Shown: one piece after another, positions 1-11,339 of the stretch | Layout: each line of letters begins with the position of its first letter | Numbering within the stretch: the stretch's first letter is position 1 | Assembly (NCBI RefSeq): GCF_001280205.1 | Contig: NZ_CP012573.1 | Span: 1,054,001-1,118,000, forward strand | DNA: 64,000 bases | Direction of reading: 5' to 3' | From: Clavibacter capsici | GTDB lineage: Bacteria; Actinomycetota; Actinomycetes; Actinomycetales; Microbacteriaceae | Notes under the pieces: model-generated | What the model saw: only the letters and a program-made list of their open reading frames with translations | What the model was told of the DNA's origin: nothing | The model's database searches: none | Program-made: the position numbers and the translations under genes

Positions 1-615
1 ATGACGGCGACCATCTACTACGTGATCCACCACATCGTCGTGCAGACGACGCTGTTCCTCGCCTCCGGCCTCATCGAGCGGACGGGCGGCAGCACCTCGA
101 TCAACCGCCTGGGCGGCCTGCTCAAGGCGGCGCCCGTGATGGCGATCCTGTTCTTCATCCCCGCGCTCAACCTCGGCGGCATCCCGCCGTTCTCGGGGTT
201 CATCGGCAAGGTCGCGCTCTTCGACTCGGGCGCCGAGGTCGGCGGCTGGCTCACCTACGCGGTCATCGCCGCGGGCGCGGCCACGAGCCTCCTCACCCTG
301 TACGCCCTCGCCCGCGTCTGGAACATGGCGTTCTGGCGCGGAGCCGAGGAGGTCGAGGACTACGAGTCGCCCCTGCTCGACCAGCTCTCCGAGCGCCCGG
401 GCGGCGAGGCGACGACCACCGTGCGGAAGACGCCGGTGCTCATGACGGGCGCGACGGCCGGCATGGTCGTCGTGAGCGTCGCGCTCACCGTCTTCGCCGG
501 CCCCGTCTACGCGCTGTCCGAGCGCGCCGGCGAGAGCCTCACGGGTCCCGGATCCGGCGTCGGCTCGGGCGAGCAGGGCTACGTCGAGACGGTCTTCCCG
601 GGAGGCGTCGGATGA
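1..615 (+). CDS. mnhD: Na+/H+ antiporter subunit D (MnhD/MrpD), C-terminal part
   Basis: This is the last 204 residues of the ion-translocating D subunit of the multi-subunit Mrp/Mnh cation:proton antiporter in the cytoplasmic membrane. The start lies upstream of the window; the ATG at position 1 is an internal Met. The segment keeps the proton-antiporter-M signature region (residues 11-70, including GIPPFSGFIGK) and three hydrophobic helices. The family is usually near 500 residues, so roughly 60 percent is missing. Its stop overlaps the mnhE start (ATGA), and mnhE-F-G follow, so it belongs to one operon. Confidence 0.93.
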   Translation: MTATIYYVIHHIVVQTTLFLASGLIERTGGSTSINRLGGLLKAAPVMAILFFIPALNLGGIPPFSGFIGKVALFDSGAEVGGWLTYAVIAAGAATSLLTLYALARVWNMAFWRGAEEVEDYESPLLDQLSERPGGEATTTVRKTPVLMTGATAGMVVVSVALTVFAGPVYALSERAGESLTGPGSGVGSGEQGYVETVFPGGVG

Positions 616-1286
616 GCCCCCGGAAGGCCCGCGCCCGCGCCGAGCGGCTCACCCTCCTCGTCCAGCTGCCGCTCCTCGTCTGGCTCGTGATCCTCTGGCT
701 CCTGCTCTGGGGCCACGTCACCGTCATCTCCGTGGTCACCGGCATCGTGCTCGCGCTCCTCGTGACGCGCGTGTTCTACCTGCCGCCCGTGGAGCTGTCG
801 GGCCGCTTCGACGTCCGCTGGGCGGCGATCCTGCTCGGGCACTTCGCTGTGGACCTCGTGCGCGCGTCGTTCCAGGTCGCGGCGCAGGCCTTCGACTGGC
901 GGAGCGTGCCCGTCAACTCGGTCATCGCCGTGCACCTGCACACGCGCAGCGACTTCGTCATGACGCTCACGGCCGAGGTCGTCTCGCTCGTGCCCGGCTC
1001 GATCGTGGTGGAGGCCGACCGCGAGCGCTCGATCCTGTACCTGCACGCGCTCGGCACGCCGACCCCCGAGGACGTGGAGCGCGTGCGCGCGACGACCCTG
1101 AAGGTCGAGAGCCGCATCGTCTTCACCCTCGGCACCGCCGACGACGTGTGGCGCGTCAACCGCGAGCGCCGCGAGTCCGGCCGGGAGCCGCTGCTGCAGA
1201 CCCGCCGGCAGCGCGCGCACGAGCTGGTGCGCGACCGCGACCTCGAGGCGGGGCTCATCTCGACCACGGGGGAGGAGCTCCCATGA
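612..1286 (+). CDS. mnhE: Na+/H+ antiporter subunit E
   Basis: This is MnhE/MrpE, a small membrane subunit of the Mrp antiporter complex. It has 224 residues, longer than the usual 160 or so, with a basic N-terminus, two adjacent hydrophobic helices (about residues 14-50), and the conserved soluble domain including HLHTRSDFVMTLTAEVVSLVPGS near residues 110-135. Its start overlaps the mnhD stop by ATGA and its stop overlaps mnhF in the same way, so the four subunits are probably translationally coupled. Assignment is from family sequence plus neighbours. Confidence 0.93.
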   Translation: MSPRKARARAERLTLLVQLPLLVWLVILWLLLWGHVTVISVVTGIVLALLVTRVFYLPPVELSGRFDVRWAAILLGHFAVDLVRASFQVAAQAFDWRSVPVNSVIAVHLHTRSDFVMTLTAEVVSLVPGSIVVEADRERSILYLHALGTPTPEDVERVRATTLKVESRIVFTLGTADDVWRVNRERRESGREPLLQTRRQRAHELVRDRDLEAGLISTTGEELP

Positions 1287-1558
1287 GCATCGTCATGCAG
1301 GTCGGCTACGTCATCGTGGGGGCGCTGTTCTTCTCGGCGGCCGCCATGGCCCTCGTGCGCATCGTGCGCGGCCCTAGCATCCTCGACCGGATCATCGCGT
1401 CCGACGTGCTGCTCACCACGCTCATCTGCGTGCTGGGGGCCGAGATGATCCACAACGGGCACACCCGCACGGTGCCCGTCATGCTCGTGCTCGCGATGAC
1501 CGCGTTCCTCGCGACCGTCGCCGTGGCCCGCTACGTCTCCAAGCAGGACCCGTCGTGA
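1283..1558 (+). CDS. mnhF: Na+/H+ antiporter subunit F
   Basis: This is a 91-residue MnhF/MrpF-type subunit with three predicted membrane helices and the family motif RIVRGPSILDRIIASDVL around residues 26-43. I chose the ATG at 1283 because it overlaps the mnhE stop (ATGA) and gives the normal family length. A longer upstream extension in this frame is arginine-rich and not like the family. The stop overlaps the GTG start of mnhG. Confidence 0.93.
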   Translation: MSIVMQVGYVIVGALFFSAAAMALVRIVRGPSILDRIIASDVLLTTLICVLGAEMIHNGHTRTVPVMLVLAMTAFLATVAVARYVSKQDPS

Positions 1559-2124
1559 ACGACGTCCTGGTGTCCGGCCCGCTGGCCGACGCCCTCGACC
1601 TCGTGAGCCTCGTGCTCCTGATCCTCGGCGGCGTGCTGTCGGTCGCCGCGGGCGTGGGCCTCCTGCGCTTCCCCGACCCGCTGGCGCGCATGCACGCGGC
1701 GACCAAGCCGCAGATCCTCGGCGTGATCCTCGTGCTCCTCGCGCTCGCCCTCCAGTCGCAGAGCCTCAGCACGGTCGCGATGCTCGTGCCCGTGCTCCTC
1801 TTCCAGATGCTCACGGCGCCGATCTCCGCGCACATGGTCGGCCGCGCGGGCTACCGGCTCCGCCACTTCCTCCGCGAGGACCTCCTCGTCGACGAGCTGG
1901 AGGAGGCGATCGACCGCGCCCACGAGGAGCTGCGCGACGCCGACGACGTCGACGCGTCGACGCTGCCGGTGGGATCCGCGGAGAACATCGCCGCGGAGGA
2001 GGCGGGCCACGTCCCCGGCGGCGCGGGTCCCCGCGACGAGGCGGCGCCCGTCGCGTCGGCGGATCCCGCGGAGGCCGGACCGGACGGCCCCGCGGACGGC
2101 CGCCTCCCGCGAGGCATCGGCTGA
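1555..2124 (+). CDS. mnhG: Na+/H+ antiporter subunit G with acidic C-terminal extension
   Basis: This is MnhG/MrpG, starting at a GTG that overlaps the mnhF stop. Residues 1-105 hold the family core: three helices and the motif GLLRFPDPLARMHAATKPQ. The remaining 80 or so residues are hydrophilic, rich in Asp, Glu, Ala and Pro, and are not part of the usual 110-120 residue protein; they are probably a disordered cytoplasmic tail. It is the last gene of the operon; ilvD follows after 68 bp with its own promoter. Confidence 0.92.
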   Translation: MNDVLVSGPLADALDLVSLVLLILGGVLSVAAGVGLLRFPDPLARMHAATKPQILGVILVLLALALQSQSLSTVAMLVPVLLFQMLTAPISAHMVGRAGYRLRHFLREDLLVDELEEAIDRAHEELRDADDVDASTLPVGSAENIAAEEAGHVPGGAGPRDEAAPVASADPAEAGPDGPADGRLPRGIG

Positions 2125-2192
2125 CCCCGCCCGCTCGCGCGCCCGCTCCCAGGACGCCGGGACTGCTCCGTCCGAGGACCTAAACTCGACCC

Positions 2193-3887
2193 ATGCCTGA
2201 GATCGACATGAAGCCCCGGAGCCGCGACGTCACCGACGGGATCGAGGCCACCTCCTCGCGCGGCATGCTCCGCGCCGTCGGCATGGGCGACGAGGACTGG
2301 GAGAAGCCCCAGATCGGCGTCGCGAGCTCGTGGAACGAGGTCACCCCCTGCAACCTCAGCCTCGACCGCCTCGCGCAGGGCGCCAAGGAGGGCGTGCACG
2401 CGGGCGGCGGCTACCCGCTCCAGTTCGGCACCATCTCCGTCAGCGACGGCATCGCCATGGGCCACGAGGGAATGCACTTCTCGCTCGTCTCCCGCGAGGT
2501 CATCGCCGACAGCGTCGAGACCGTCATGATGGCCGAGCGCCTCGACGGCTCCGTGCTCCTGGCCGGCTGCGACAAGTCGCTCCCCGGCATGCTCATGGCC
2601 GCGGCCCGGCTCGACCTCTCCTCGGTGTTCCTCTACGCCGGATCCATCGCGCCCGGCTGGGTGAAGCTCTCCGACGGCACGGAGAAGGAGGTCACCATCA
2701 TCGACGCCTTCGAGGCCGTCGGCGCGTGCAAGGCCGGCACGATGAGCCAGGAGGACCTGACCCGCATCGAGAAGGCCATCTGCCCGGGCGAGGGAGCCTG
2801 CGGCGGCATGTACACCGCGAACACCATGGCGAGCGTCGCGGAGGCGCTCGGCATGAGCCTCCCCGGATCCGCCGCCCCGCCGAGCGCCGACCGCCGCCGC
2901 GACTACTTCGCGCACCGCTCCGGCGAGGCCGTCGTCAACCTCATCGCGAAGGGGATCACGGCCCGCGACATCATGACCAAGGAGGCGTTCGAGAACGCCA
3001 TCTCCGTGGTCATGGCGTTCGGCGGATCCACCAACGCCGTCCTCCACCTCCTCGCCATCGCGCGCGAGGCCGAGGTCGACCTCCAGCTGTCGGACTTCAA
3101 CCGCATCGCCGACCGCGTGCCGCACCTCGGCGACCTCAAGCCGTTCGGCCGCTTCGTGATGAACGACGTCGACCGCGTCGGCGGCGTCCCCGTCGTCATG
3201 AAGGCCCTCCTCGACGCGGGCCTCCTCCACGGCGACGTGATGACCGTCACCGGGCGCACCATGCGCGAGAACCTCGAGTCGATGGACCTCGCGGACCTCG
3301 ACGGCACGGTCGTCCGGAAGATGGACGACCCCATCCACGCCACCGGCGGCATCAGCGTGCTGCACGGCTCGCTCGCCCCCGAGGGCGCGGTCGTCAAGAC
3401 GGCCGGCTTCGACCTCGACGTGTTCGAGGGCCCCGCCCGCGTCTTCGAGCGCGAGCGCGCCGCGATGGACGCCCTCACCGAGGGCCGCATCTCGAAGGGC
3501 GACGTCGTCGTCATCCGCTACGAGGGCCCGAAGGGCGGCCCCGGCATGCGCGAGATGCTCGCCATCACGGGCGCCATCAAGGGCGCCGGCCTCGGCAAGG
3601 ATGTACTACTCTTGACGGACGGTCGATTCTCAGGCGGCACAACCGGACTGTGCATCGGCCACATGGCTCCCGAAGCGGTGGACGCAGGTCCCGTCGCTTT
3701 CGTGCGCGATGGAGACCGGATCCGCGTCGACATCGCCGCTCGCACGCTCGACCTACTGGTCGACGAGGCCGAGCTCGCCGCCCGCCGTGAGGGGTGGGCA
3801 CCTCTCCCGCCGCGCTACACGCGCGGAGTCCTCGCCAAGTACGCCAAGCTCGTGCACTCGGCCGCCGAGGGCGCGATCACGGGATGA
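2193..3887 (+). CDS. ilvD: Dihydroxy-acid dehydratase
   Basis: IlvD dehydrates 2,3-dihydroxy-3-methylbutyrate and its valerate homologue to the keto acids of valine, leucine and isoleucine. It uses an Fe-S cluster and Mg2+. The 564-residue length is normal. Candidate cluster cysteines are Cys53 (TPCN), Cys126 (AGCDKSLPG) and Cys197/Cys203 (CPGEGACGG). A -10-like TAAACT at 2181-2186 sits exactly 6 nt before the ATG and no Shine-Dalgarno is visible, so a leaderless mRNA is likely. Its stop overlaps the ilvB start. Codons between about 3600 and 3740 are unlike the rest of the gene (see findings). Confidence 0.97.
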   Translation: MPEIDMKPRSRDVTDGIEATSSRGMLRAVGMGDEDWEKPQIGVASSWNEVTPCNLSLDRLAQGAKEGVHAGGGYPLQFGTISVSDGIAMGHEGMHFSLVSREVIADSVETVMMAERLDGSVLLAGCDKSLPGMLMAAARLDLSSVFLYAGSIAPGWVKLSDGTEKEVTIIDAFEAVGACKAGTMSQEDLTRIEKAICPGEGACGGMYTANTMASVAEALGMSLPGSAAPPSADRRRDYFAHRSGEAVVNLIAKGITARDIMTKEAFENAISVVMAFGGSTNAVLHLLAIAREAEVDLQLSDFNRIADRVPHLGDLKPFGRFVMNDVDRVGGVPVVMKALLDAGLLHGDVMTVTGRTMRENLESMDLADLDGTVVRKMDDPIHATGGISVLHGSLAPEGAVVKTAGFDLDVFEGPARVFERERAAMDALTEGRISKGDVVVIRYEGPKGGPGMREMLAITGAIKGAGLGKDVLLLTDGRFSGGTTGLCIGHMAPEAVDAGPVAFVRDGDRIRVDIAARTLDLLVDEAELAARREGWAPLPPRYTRGVLAKYAKLVHSAAEGAITG

Positions 3888-5763
3888 CCCCCTCCTCACC
3901 TTCCGCTCCTTCTCCCAGGAATCGCGCACCCATGCCAGCTCTGCCCACCCCGCCCCCCACGCCGCAGGCGCCGACCGCCCACCAGGGCGACGAGATCCTC
4001 ACGGGAGCCGAGGCCGTCGTCCGGACCCTCGAGCTCCTCGGGGTCGACGACGTCTTCGGCCTCCCCGGCGGCGCCATCCTCCCCACCTACGACCCGCTCA
4101 TGGACTCGACGAAGCTGCGCCACATCCTCGTCCGCCACGAGCAGGGCGCCGGCCACGCCGCCGAGGGCTACGCGTCCTCGAGCGGACGCACGGGCGTCTG
4201 CATCGCCACCTCCGGCCCCGGCGCCACGAACCTCGTGACCGCCATCGCGGACGCGTACATGGACTCGGTGCCGCTCCTCGCGATCACCGGCCAGGTCTTC
4301 TCGACCCTCATGGGCACGGACGCGTTCCAGGAGGCCGACATCGTCGGCATCACGATGCCCATCACGAAGCACAGCTTCCTGGTCACGAAGCCCGAGGACA
4401 TCCCCTCCACCATCGCGGCGGCGTACCACATCGCCTCCACGGGTCGCCCGGGCCCCGTGCTCGTCGACATCACGAAGGACGCGCAGCAGCTCGAGGCGCC
4501 CTTCCACTGGCCGCCGAAGATCGACCTGCCCGGCTACCGCCCCGTCGTCAAGGCGCACGGCAAGCAGATCCAGGCCGCGGCGCAGCTCCTGGTCGAGGCG
4601 AAGAAGCCCGTCCTCTACGTGGGCGGCGGCGTGATCCGCGCGAAGGCCCACGAGGAGCTCCTCGCGCTGGCCGAGGCGGTCGGCGCCCCCGTCGTGACGA
4701 CCCTCATGGCGCGCGGCGCGTTCCCCGACTCGCACCCGCAGCAGCTCGGCATGCCCGGCATGCACGGCACGGTCCCCGCGGTGCTCGCGCTCCAGGAGTC
4801 CGACCTGCTCGTCTCGCTCGGCGCGCGCTTCGACGACCGCGTCACCGGCAAGGCGGCGGAGTTCGCGCCGCACGCCAAGGTCGTCCACGTGGACGTCGAC
4901 CCGGCCGAGATCTCCAAGATCCGCATCGCCGACGTCCCCATCGTGGGCGACGCGAAGGACGTCATCGCCGACCTCGTCGTCGCGTTCCGCGAGGCGAAGG
5001 CCGCGTCCGAGGTCGAGCAGGACATCGCCGACTGGTGGACCTACCTCGACGGGCTCCGCGAGGAGTTCCCCCTCGGCTTCACCCCGCCCGAGGACGGCCA
5101 GCTCGCGCCGCAGTACGTCATCCAGCGCATCGGCGAGATCACGGGACCCGAGGGCGTCTTCGCCTCGGGCGTCGGCCAGCACCAGATGTGGGCGGCGCAG
5201 TTCATCAAGTACGAGCGCCCCAACTCCTGGCTCAACTCCGGCGGCGCCGGCACCATGGGCTACTCGGTGCCCGCCGCGATGGGCGCCAAGGTCGCCCAGC
5301 CCGACCGCCACGTGTGGGCGATCGACGGCGACGGCTGCTTCCAGATGACCAACCAGGAGCTCGCCACCTGCACGATCAACGACATCCCCATCAAGGTGGC
5401 GATCATCAACAACTCGTCGCTCGGCATGGTGCGCCAGTGGCAGACCCTCTTCTACGAGGGCCGCTACTCGAACACCGACCTCAACACGGGCGGCGGCACC
5501 CGCATGGTGCCCGACTTCGTGAAGATGGCCGACGCGTACGGCGCCCTCGGGATCCGCGTGACGAAGCCGGAGGAGGTGGACGACGCGATCCGCCTGGCGC
5601 TCGCGACGAACGACCGCCCCGTCGTCATCGACTTCGTGGTCAGCCGCGACGCCATGGTGTGGCCGATGGTGCCGCAGGGCCTCAGCAACAGCGCCGTGCA
5701 GTACGCCCGGGACCACGCCCCGAGCTGGGACGACGACCTCGCCGAGACCGGGAGGACCGAGAA

Positions 5764-5767
<4 letters not shown>
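3884..5767 (+). CDS. ilvB: Acetolactate synthase, large (catalytic) subunit
   Basis: IlvB condenses pyruvate with pyruvate or 2-oxobutyrate, using thiamine diphosphate and FAD, the first common step of branched-chain synthesis. The catalytic Glu is in the [14 protein letters not shown] segment, and the ThDP-binding GDG...NN motif is near the C-terminus (GDGCFQM to IINN). I give the ATG at 3884, which overlaps the ilvD stop (627 residues). An ATG at 3932 (611 residues) has a better AGGA signal upstream, and the first 30-odd residues are low-complexity Pro/Ala, so the later start is a real alternative. The stop overlaps ilvN. Confidence 0.96.
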
Positions 5768-7468
<1,701 letters not shown>

Positions 7469-7581
7469 CCGACGCCCACCCGCACCACCGGACGCCCGGT
7501 CGCCTCGCGCGGCCGGGCGTCCGCGCGTCCGGGGCGGGAGCGTGGAGCGGGCGTCCGGATCCGAGCACGTACCATCGGGGG

Positions 7582-8121
7582 ATGCCCCGCACCCCCGACG
7601 ACGACGCCCTCAGCTGGGCCGGCGAGGAGGCGGATCCCACGCTCGCCCGCTCGCCCGAGCCGCAGCGCGCGGTGCCGCGGCCCCGCGCCGACGGCGTCGC
7701 CGCCTCCGAGCCCGGGCGCGCGTCCGCCCTCGGCGCCACCGCCGCGCGTCGGGCCGCCGCATCCCGTGAGGACGACGACGAGTCCACCGCGGTCCCGCGC
7801 GGCCGCCTCGTCGACGACGCGGACGCGGGCGGCGCGCCCGACGCGTCACCCGAGGTCGTCGGGCTCGCGTTCTTCGGCGCCGTCGCGATCCTCGAGGCCA
7901 TCGCGTGGTTCTTCGTCGTGCGCGACAACCCGTCGAGCGCGGGATCCGCGTTCCAGGTCGCCGTGGCGCAGGCCACCGAGGCGCTCACGGTCCTCGCGCC
8001 CCTGCTCTGGCTCGCCGCCGTGATCGTCGCCGCGCGCGGCATGCGCCTCGGCCGGCGGATGGCCGTGCTCGCGGCGGGCGCCGTCGTCCTGTTCCCCTGG
8101 CCGTGGCTGGTGACGCGGTGA
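7582..8121 (+). CDS. Hypothetical membrane protein with disordered N-terminus
   Basis: I do not recognise a named family. The 179-residue product has a hydrophilic, Ala/Arg/Asp-rich first 95 residues and then three predicted membrane helices, the first near AFFGAVAILEAIAWFFVV. A TACCAT hexamer lies exactly 6 nt before the ATG and no Shine-Dalgarno is visible, so translation is probably leaderless. The stop overlaps the next gene by GTGA, so the two small membrane proteins are likely made together. Confidence 0.75.
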   Translation: MPRTPDDDALSWAGEEADPTLARSPEPQRAVPRPRADGVAASEPGRASALGATAARRAAASREDDDESTAVPRGRLVDDADAGGAPDASPEVVGLAFFGAVAILEAIAWFFVVRDNPSSAGSAFQVAVAQATEALTVLAPLLWLAAVIVAARGMRLGRRMAVLAAGAVVLFPWPWLVTR

Positions 8122-8450
8122 GGGCCGAGCGCACGCGCCGCGGCCTCCCCACGCGCGCCGGCTGGATCGTCGGCGTCCTCGGCGCCCTCGCCCACGGGGT
8201 CCTCGTCTGGCAGGCCGTCGACCAGTACACGGCGTTCCGCGACATCGCCACGGCGTTCGGCGGATCGCTGCGACCCGGCACGGCGGCGGCGCTCGTCGGG
8301 GCGATCCTCGCGCCCGTCGTCGCCTTCGTCGTCGCGGCCGCGGCCACGCGTCGTCGCCCCGTCGCCGCGCGCGTGCTCGTCATGCTGGCCGGCATCGCGG
8401 CCGCGAGCGCGCTGACGGTCGGGCTCGCCGAGCTGATCCCGCTCGTCTAG
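8118..8450 (+). CDS. Small hypothetical membrane protein
   Basis: This is a 110-residue protein with three predicted helices (WIVGVLGALAHGVLVW near residue 16, then two Ala/Val-rich segments). The GTG start overlaps the stop of the preceding membrane protein, which decides the start. No catalytic motif is visible. It ends 18 bp from the convergent DoxX-like gene. Function unknown. Confidence 0.7.
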   Translation: MRAERTRRGLPTRAGWIVGVLGALAHGVLVWQAVDQYTAFRDIATAFGGSLRPGTAAALVGAILAPVVAFVVAAAATRRRPVAARVLVMLAGIAAASALTVGLAELIPLV

Positions 8451-8468
8451 AGGCGGATCGGCGGACCG

Positions 8469-8870
8469 CTAGAGCGGCCAGCCCGCGAAGAGCACCAGCG
8501 CGATCAGCACCACCTGCGCCACCAGGCGCGGCACGAGCGGGATCGCGATGCGGCCGAAGCGCTCCGGGTGGCGCGCCGCGTGCGCGTTCGCGGGGAACAC
8601 GGCGACGAGGAACACGGCCAGCGCGATGCCCGCCGCGAGGCGCAGGGGCTCCACGAGGAGGCCCACGCCGCCGGCGATCTCGCACACGCCGGTGATCCGC
8701 ACGAGGGCCAGGGGAGAGGGCACCCCGGGCCGACGGAGGGACGGCGGGATGATCTCCGCCATGACCCGCGCGGCCCTCGGGGCGAAGTGGTTGACGCCCA
8801 TCCCGACGAAGACGAGGGCCAGCAGGATCCGCACGGCGAGCTGGATCGCAGCCCACGTCACATCGCTCAT
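8469..8870 (-). CDS. DoxX-like membrane protein
   Basis: This 133-residue protein has four predicted membrane helices and the DoxX-family layout: GVNHFAPRAARVMAEIIPP in the first loop and RITGVCEIAGGVGLL in the second helix. Such proteins are small, often quinone- or redox-associated, and the biochemical role here is unknown. A CACAAT hexamer lies 6 nt before the ATG on the minus strand, again suggesting a leaderless mRNA. It is divergent from serA, whose TAGCAT promoter hexamer lies in the same gap. Confidence 0.8.
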   Translation of the reverse strand: MSDVTWAAIQLAVRILLALVFVGMGVNHFAPRAARVMAEIIPPSLRRPGVPSPLALVRITGVCEIAGGVGLLVEPLRLAAGIALAVFLVAVFPANAHAARHPERFGRIAIPLVPRLVAQVVLIALVLFAGWPL

Positions 8871-8933
8871 CCGCCCATTGTGGGGCCACTAGCATGTGAG
8901 GGTCCCAGCCGCCCCCGCCCGAAGGACCGCCTC

Positions 8934-10523
8934 TTGACGAAGCCCGTCGTGTTGATCGCCGAAGAACTCTCGCCCGCCACCGTCGATGCCCTGGGGCCCG
9001 ACTTCGACGTCCGATCCGTCGACGGCACCGACCGCCCGGCGCTGCTCGCGGCCCTCGCGGAGGCCGATGCCGTGCTCGTGCGCTCCGCCACGAGGATCGA
9101 CGCGGAGGCCATCGCCGCGGCCCCGCGCCTGCAGGTCGTCGCCCGCGCGGGCGTGGGCCTCGACAACGTCGACATCAAGGCCGCGACCACGGCGGGCGTC
9201 ATGGTCGTCAACGCGCCCACCTCGAACGTCATCTCGGCCGCCGAGCTCGCCATCGGCCACATCCTCTCGCTCGCCCGCTTCATCCCCGACGCGAGCGCCT
9301 CGCTCAAGCAGGGCCTCTGGAAGCGCTCGTCCTTCACGGGCGTCGAGCTCTACGAGAAGACCATCGGCATCGTCGGCCTCGGCCGCATCGGCACGCTCGT
9401 CGCCCAGCGCCTCGCGGGCTTCGGCGCCACGCTCGTCGCCTACGACCCCTACGTCACGCCGGCCCGCGCGCAGCAGCTCGGCGTGCGGCTCCTCCCGCTC
9501 GACGAGCTGATGCAGGCCAGCGACTTCATCACCATCCACATCCCCAAGACGCCCGACACCACGGGCCTCATCTCCACCGAGCAGTTCGCGCTCGCGAAGC
9601 CCTCCCTGCGCATCGTCAACGCGAGCCGCGGCGGCATCATCGACGAGGACGCGCTCTACACGGCGCTCAAGTCGAAGCGCATCGCGGGCGCCGGCCTCGA
9701 CGTGTTCGTCAGCGAGCCGCCCACGGGATCCCCGCTGCTCGAGCTCGACAACATCATCGTCACGCCGCACCTCGGCGCGTCCACCGACGAGGCCCAGGAG
9801 AAGGCGGGCGTCTCGGTCGCGAGGAGCGTGCGCCTCGCCCTCGGCGGCGAGCTCGTGCCGGACGCGGTCAACGTCGCCGGCGGCGTCATCGACCCGTACG
9901 TGCGCCCGGGCATCCCGCTCATGGAGAAGCTCGGCCAGGTGTTCTCCGGTCTCGCGCACGAGGCGCTCACGAGCATCGACGTGGTCGTCCGCGGCGAGCT
10001 CGCCGGGTACGACGTCAGCGTGCTGAAGCTCGCGGCGCTCAAGGGCGTCTTCACGAACGTGGTGAGCGAGAACGTCTCCTACGTCAACGCGCCGCTCCTC
10101 GCCGAGCAGCGCGGGCTCGAGGTGCGCCTCATCACCGACGCCGTGTCGGAGGAGTACCGCAACGTGCTCAGCATCCGCGGCGCCCTGTCCGACGGCACCC
10201 AGGTGTCGGTGTCGGGCACGCTCACGGGCTCCAAGCAGATCGAGAAGCTCGTCGAGATCGACGGATACGACGTCGAGGTGCCGTTCAGCCGCCACCTCAT
10301 CGTCATGAAGTACGAGGACCGCCCCGGCATCGTCGCGGTCTACGGCAAGGAGTTCGGCGACGCCGAGGTCAACATCGCCGGCATGCAGATCGCCCGCCAG
10401 GAGGCCGGCGGCCGCGCGCTCAGCGTGCTGAGCGTCGACTCGCCCGTCCCGGACGGCGTGCTCGAGAACGTGCGGCAGGCGATCCAGGCCACGTCGCTGC
10501 GCGAGATCGACATCGCCGACTGA
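8934..10523 (+). CDS. serA: D-3-phosphoglycerate dehydrogenase
   Basis: SerA oxidises 3-phosphoglycerate with NAD+, the first step of serine synthesis. The 529-residue protein has the long actinobacterial form: catalytic domain with the NAD motif GLGRIGTLVAQRL near residue 147 and the catalytic-His segment TPHLGAST, then an intervening domain, and a C-terminal ACT domain (from about RHLIVMKYEDRPGIVAVYG) for serine feedback. I chose the TTG at 8934: GAAGGA lies 7 nt upstream, the product then begins TKPVVLIAEELS as expected for the family, and no ATG or earlier start fits. Confidence 0.95.
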   Translation: MTKPVVLIAEELSPATVDALGPDFDVRSVDGTDRPALLAALAEADAVLVRSATRIDAEAIAAAPRLQVVARAGVGLDNVDIKAATTAGVMVVNAPTSNVISAAELAIGHILSLARFIPDASASLKQGLWKRSSFTGVELYEKTIGIVGLGRIGTLVAQRLAGFGATLVAYDPYVTPARAQQLGVRLLPLDELMQASDFITIHIPKTPDTTGLISTEQFALAKPSLRIVNASRGGIIDEDALYTALKSKRIAGAGLDVFVSEPPTGSPLLELDNIIVTPHLGASTDEAQEKAGVSVARSVRLALGGELVPDAVNVAGGVIDPYVRPGIPLMEKLGQVFSGLAHEALTSIDVVVRGELAGYDVSVLKLAALKGVFTNVVSENVSYVNAPLLAEQRGLEVRLITDAVSEEYRNVLSIRGALSDGTQVSVSGTLTGSKQIEKLVEIDGYDVEVPFSRHLIVMKYEDRPGIVAVYGKEFGDAEVNIAGMQIARQEAGGRALSVLSVDSPVPDGVLENVRQAIQATSLREIDIAD

Positions 10524-10543
10524 TCCCGGTCCGATCGACCCGA

Positions 10544-10575
10544 GCGAGGGCGGCTGCTGCGGCGGCCGCCCTCGC
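10544..10575. terminator. Hairpin terminator between serA and tetR-type gene
   Basis: An 11-bp perfect inverted repeat (GCGAGGGCGGC and its complement) with a 10-nt loop lies between two convergent genes. There is no T-tract on either side. Confidence 0.6.
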
Positions 10576-10592
10576 GGTGCGTCCGGGTCCGG

Positions 10593-11216
10593 TCAGCCGC
10601 GGGACGCGCGGAGGCGCACGAGGTCGTCGACCACGTGGATGAGCTCGTCGAGCGCGTCGTCGGCGGGGGCGGATCCGCCGAGCCACGGCTGGAGCGCCGA
10701 GTTGTAATAGAGGCCGTCGCCGATGAGGAGGACGGCGCGCGCGACCGCGGGATCGCCGACGGCCTCGAGGATCACGGCGGCCCACTCGTCCTGCAGCTGC
10801 GTGAGGGTGTCGCGGGCCCGCGGGTGGTTGCCCTGCGCGAGCCGGGAGGTCGCGACGTACGCGCGGTCGAAGGGCGTGGCGGTCGAGAGCGAGCCGCGGA
10901 TCCACCGGTCGACCGGTCCGCGCTCCGCCTCCCGCAGCCGCTCGACGTCGGCGCGGGCCATCGCCGACATGCGCGCGAGGAGGCCCTCGACCAGCGCCTC
11001 CTTGCCGCCGAAGTGGTAGAGCAGGCCGCCCTTGGAGACGCCGGCCGCGGCGGCGACCGCCTCGAGGGTCGTGCCGCGCTCTCCCTGCTGCACGAGCAGC
11101 TCCTCGAAGGCGTCGAGGATGCGGTCGCGGGCGGTGCCGCCGGAGGGCGAGGCCGGCTCGGGGGCGGCGTCGGGCTCGGTTCCGGGTGCCGGGTCGTCGG
11201 GAGGCGTGGCGGGCAT
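10593..11216 (-). CDS. TetR-family repressor
   Basis: This is a 207-residue TetR-type regulator. After a Pro/Asp-rich N-terminus (residues 1-25) comes the HTH (TTLEAVAAAAGVSKGGLLYHF, about residues 48-68), followed by a helical ligand-binding domain with no assigned ligand. The ATG at 11216 is used; 30 bp upstream lies a palindrome overlapping the divergent exporter promoter. By analogy with similar pairs it probably represses the exporter and itself until a drug-like compound binds. Confidence 0.9.
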   Translation of the reverse strand: MPATPPDDPAPGTEPDAAPEPASPSGGTARDRILDAFEELLVQQGERGTTLEAVAAAAGVSKGGLLYHFGGKEALVEGLLARMSAMARADVERLREAERGPVDRWIRGSLSTATPFDRAYVATSRLAQGNHPRARDTLTQLQDEWAAVILEAVGDPAVARAVLLIGDGLYYNSALQPWLGGSAPADDALDELIHVVDDLVRLRASRG

Positions 11217-11246
11217 GGATCCAGCGTAGCCGCGATGGCTTGCTCG

Positions 11247-11268
11247 CTGTACCGACCGGACGGTACAG
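11247..11268. promoter_or_regulatory. Palindromic operator for the TetR/exporter pair
   Basis: Two perfect 8-bp arms (CTGTACCG and CGGTACAG) are separated by 6 bp, a typical TetR-family operator size. The right arm contains TACAGT (11264-11269), a plausible -10 for the exporter, with TTGCTC at 11240-11245 as -35 (18-bp spacing). Binding would therefore block the exporter promoter directly. Confidence 0.75.
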
Positions 11269-11339
11269 TTGTCCCGGCCGCCCCGCGGCCCCGTCCGCGC
11301 CCTCGCGCCGTCGCCTCCCCGACGACAGGAAGCCCCGTC

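Noticed and set aside
3896-5716. A 606-codon minus-strand frame opposite ilvB
   Set aside because: Composition is that of the complement of third-position G/C codons; ilvB has all catalytic motifs on the plus strand.
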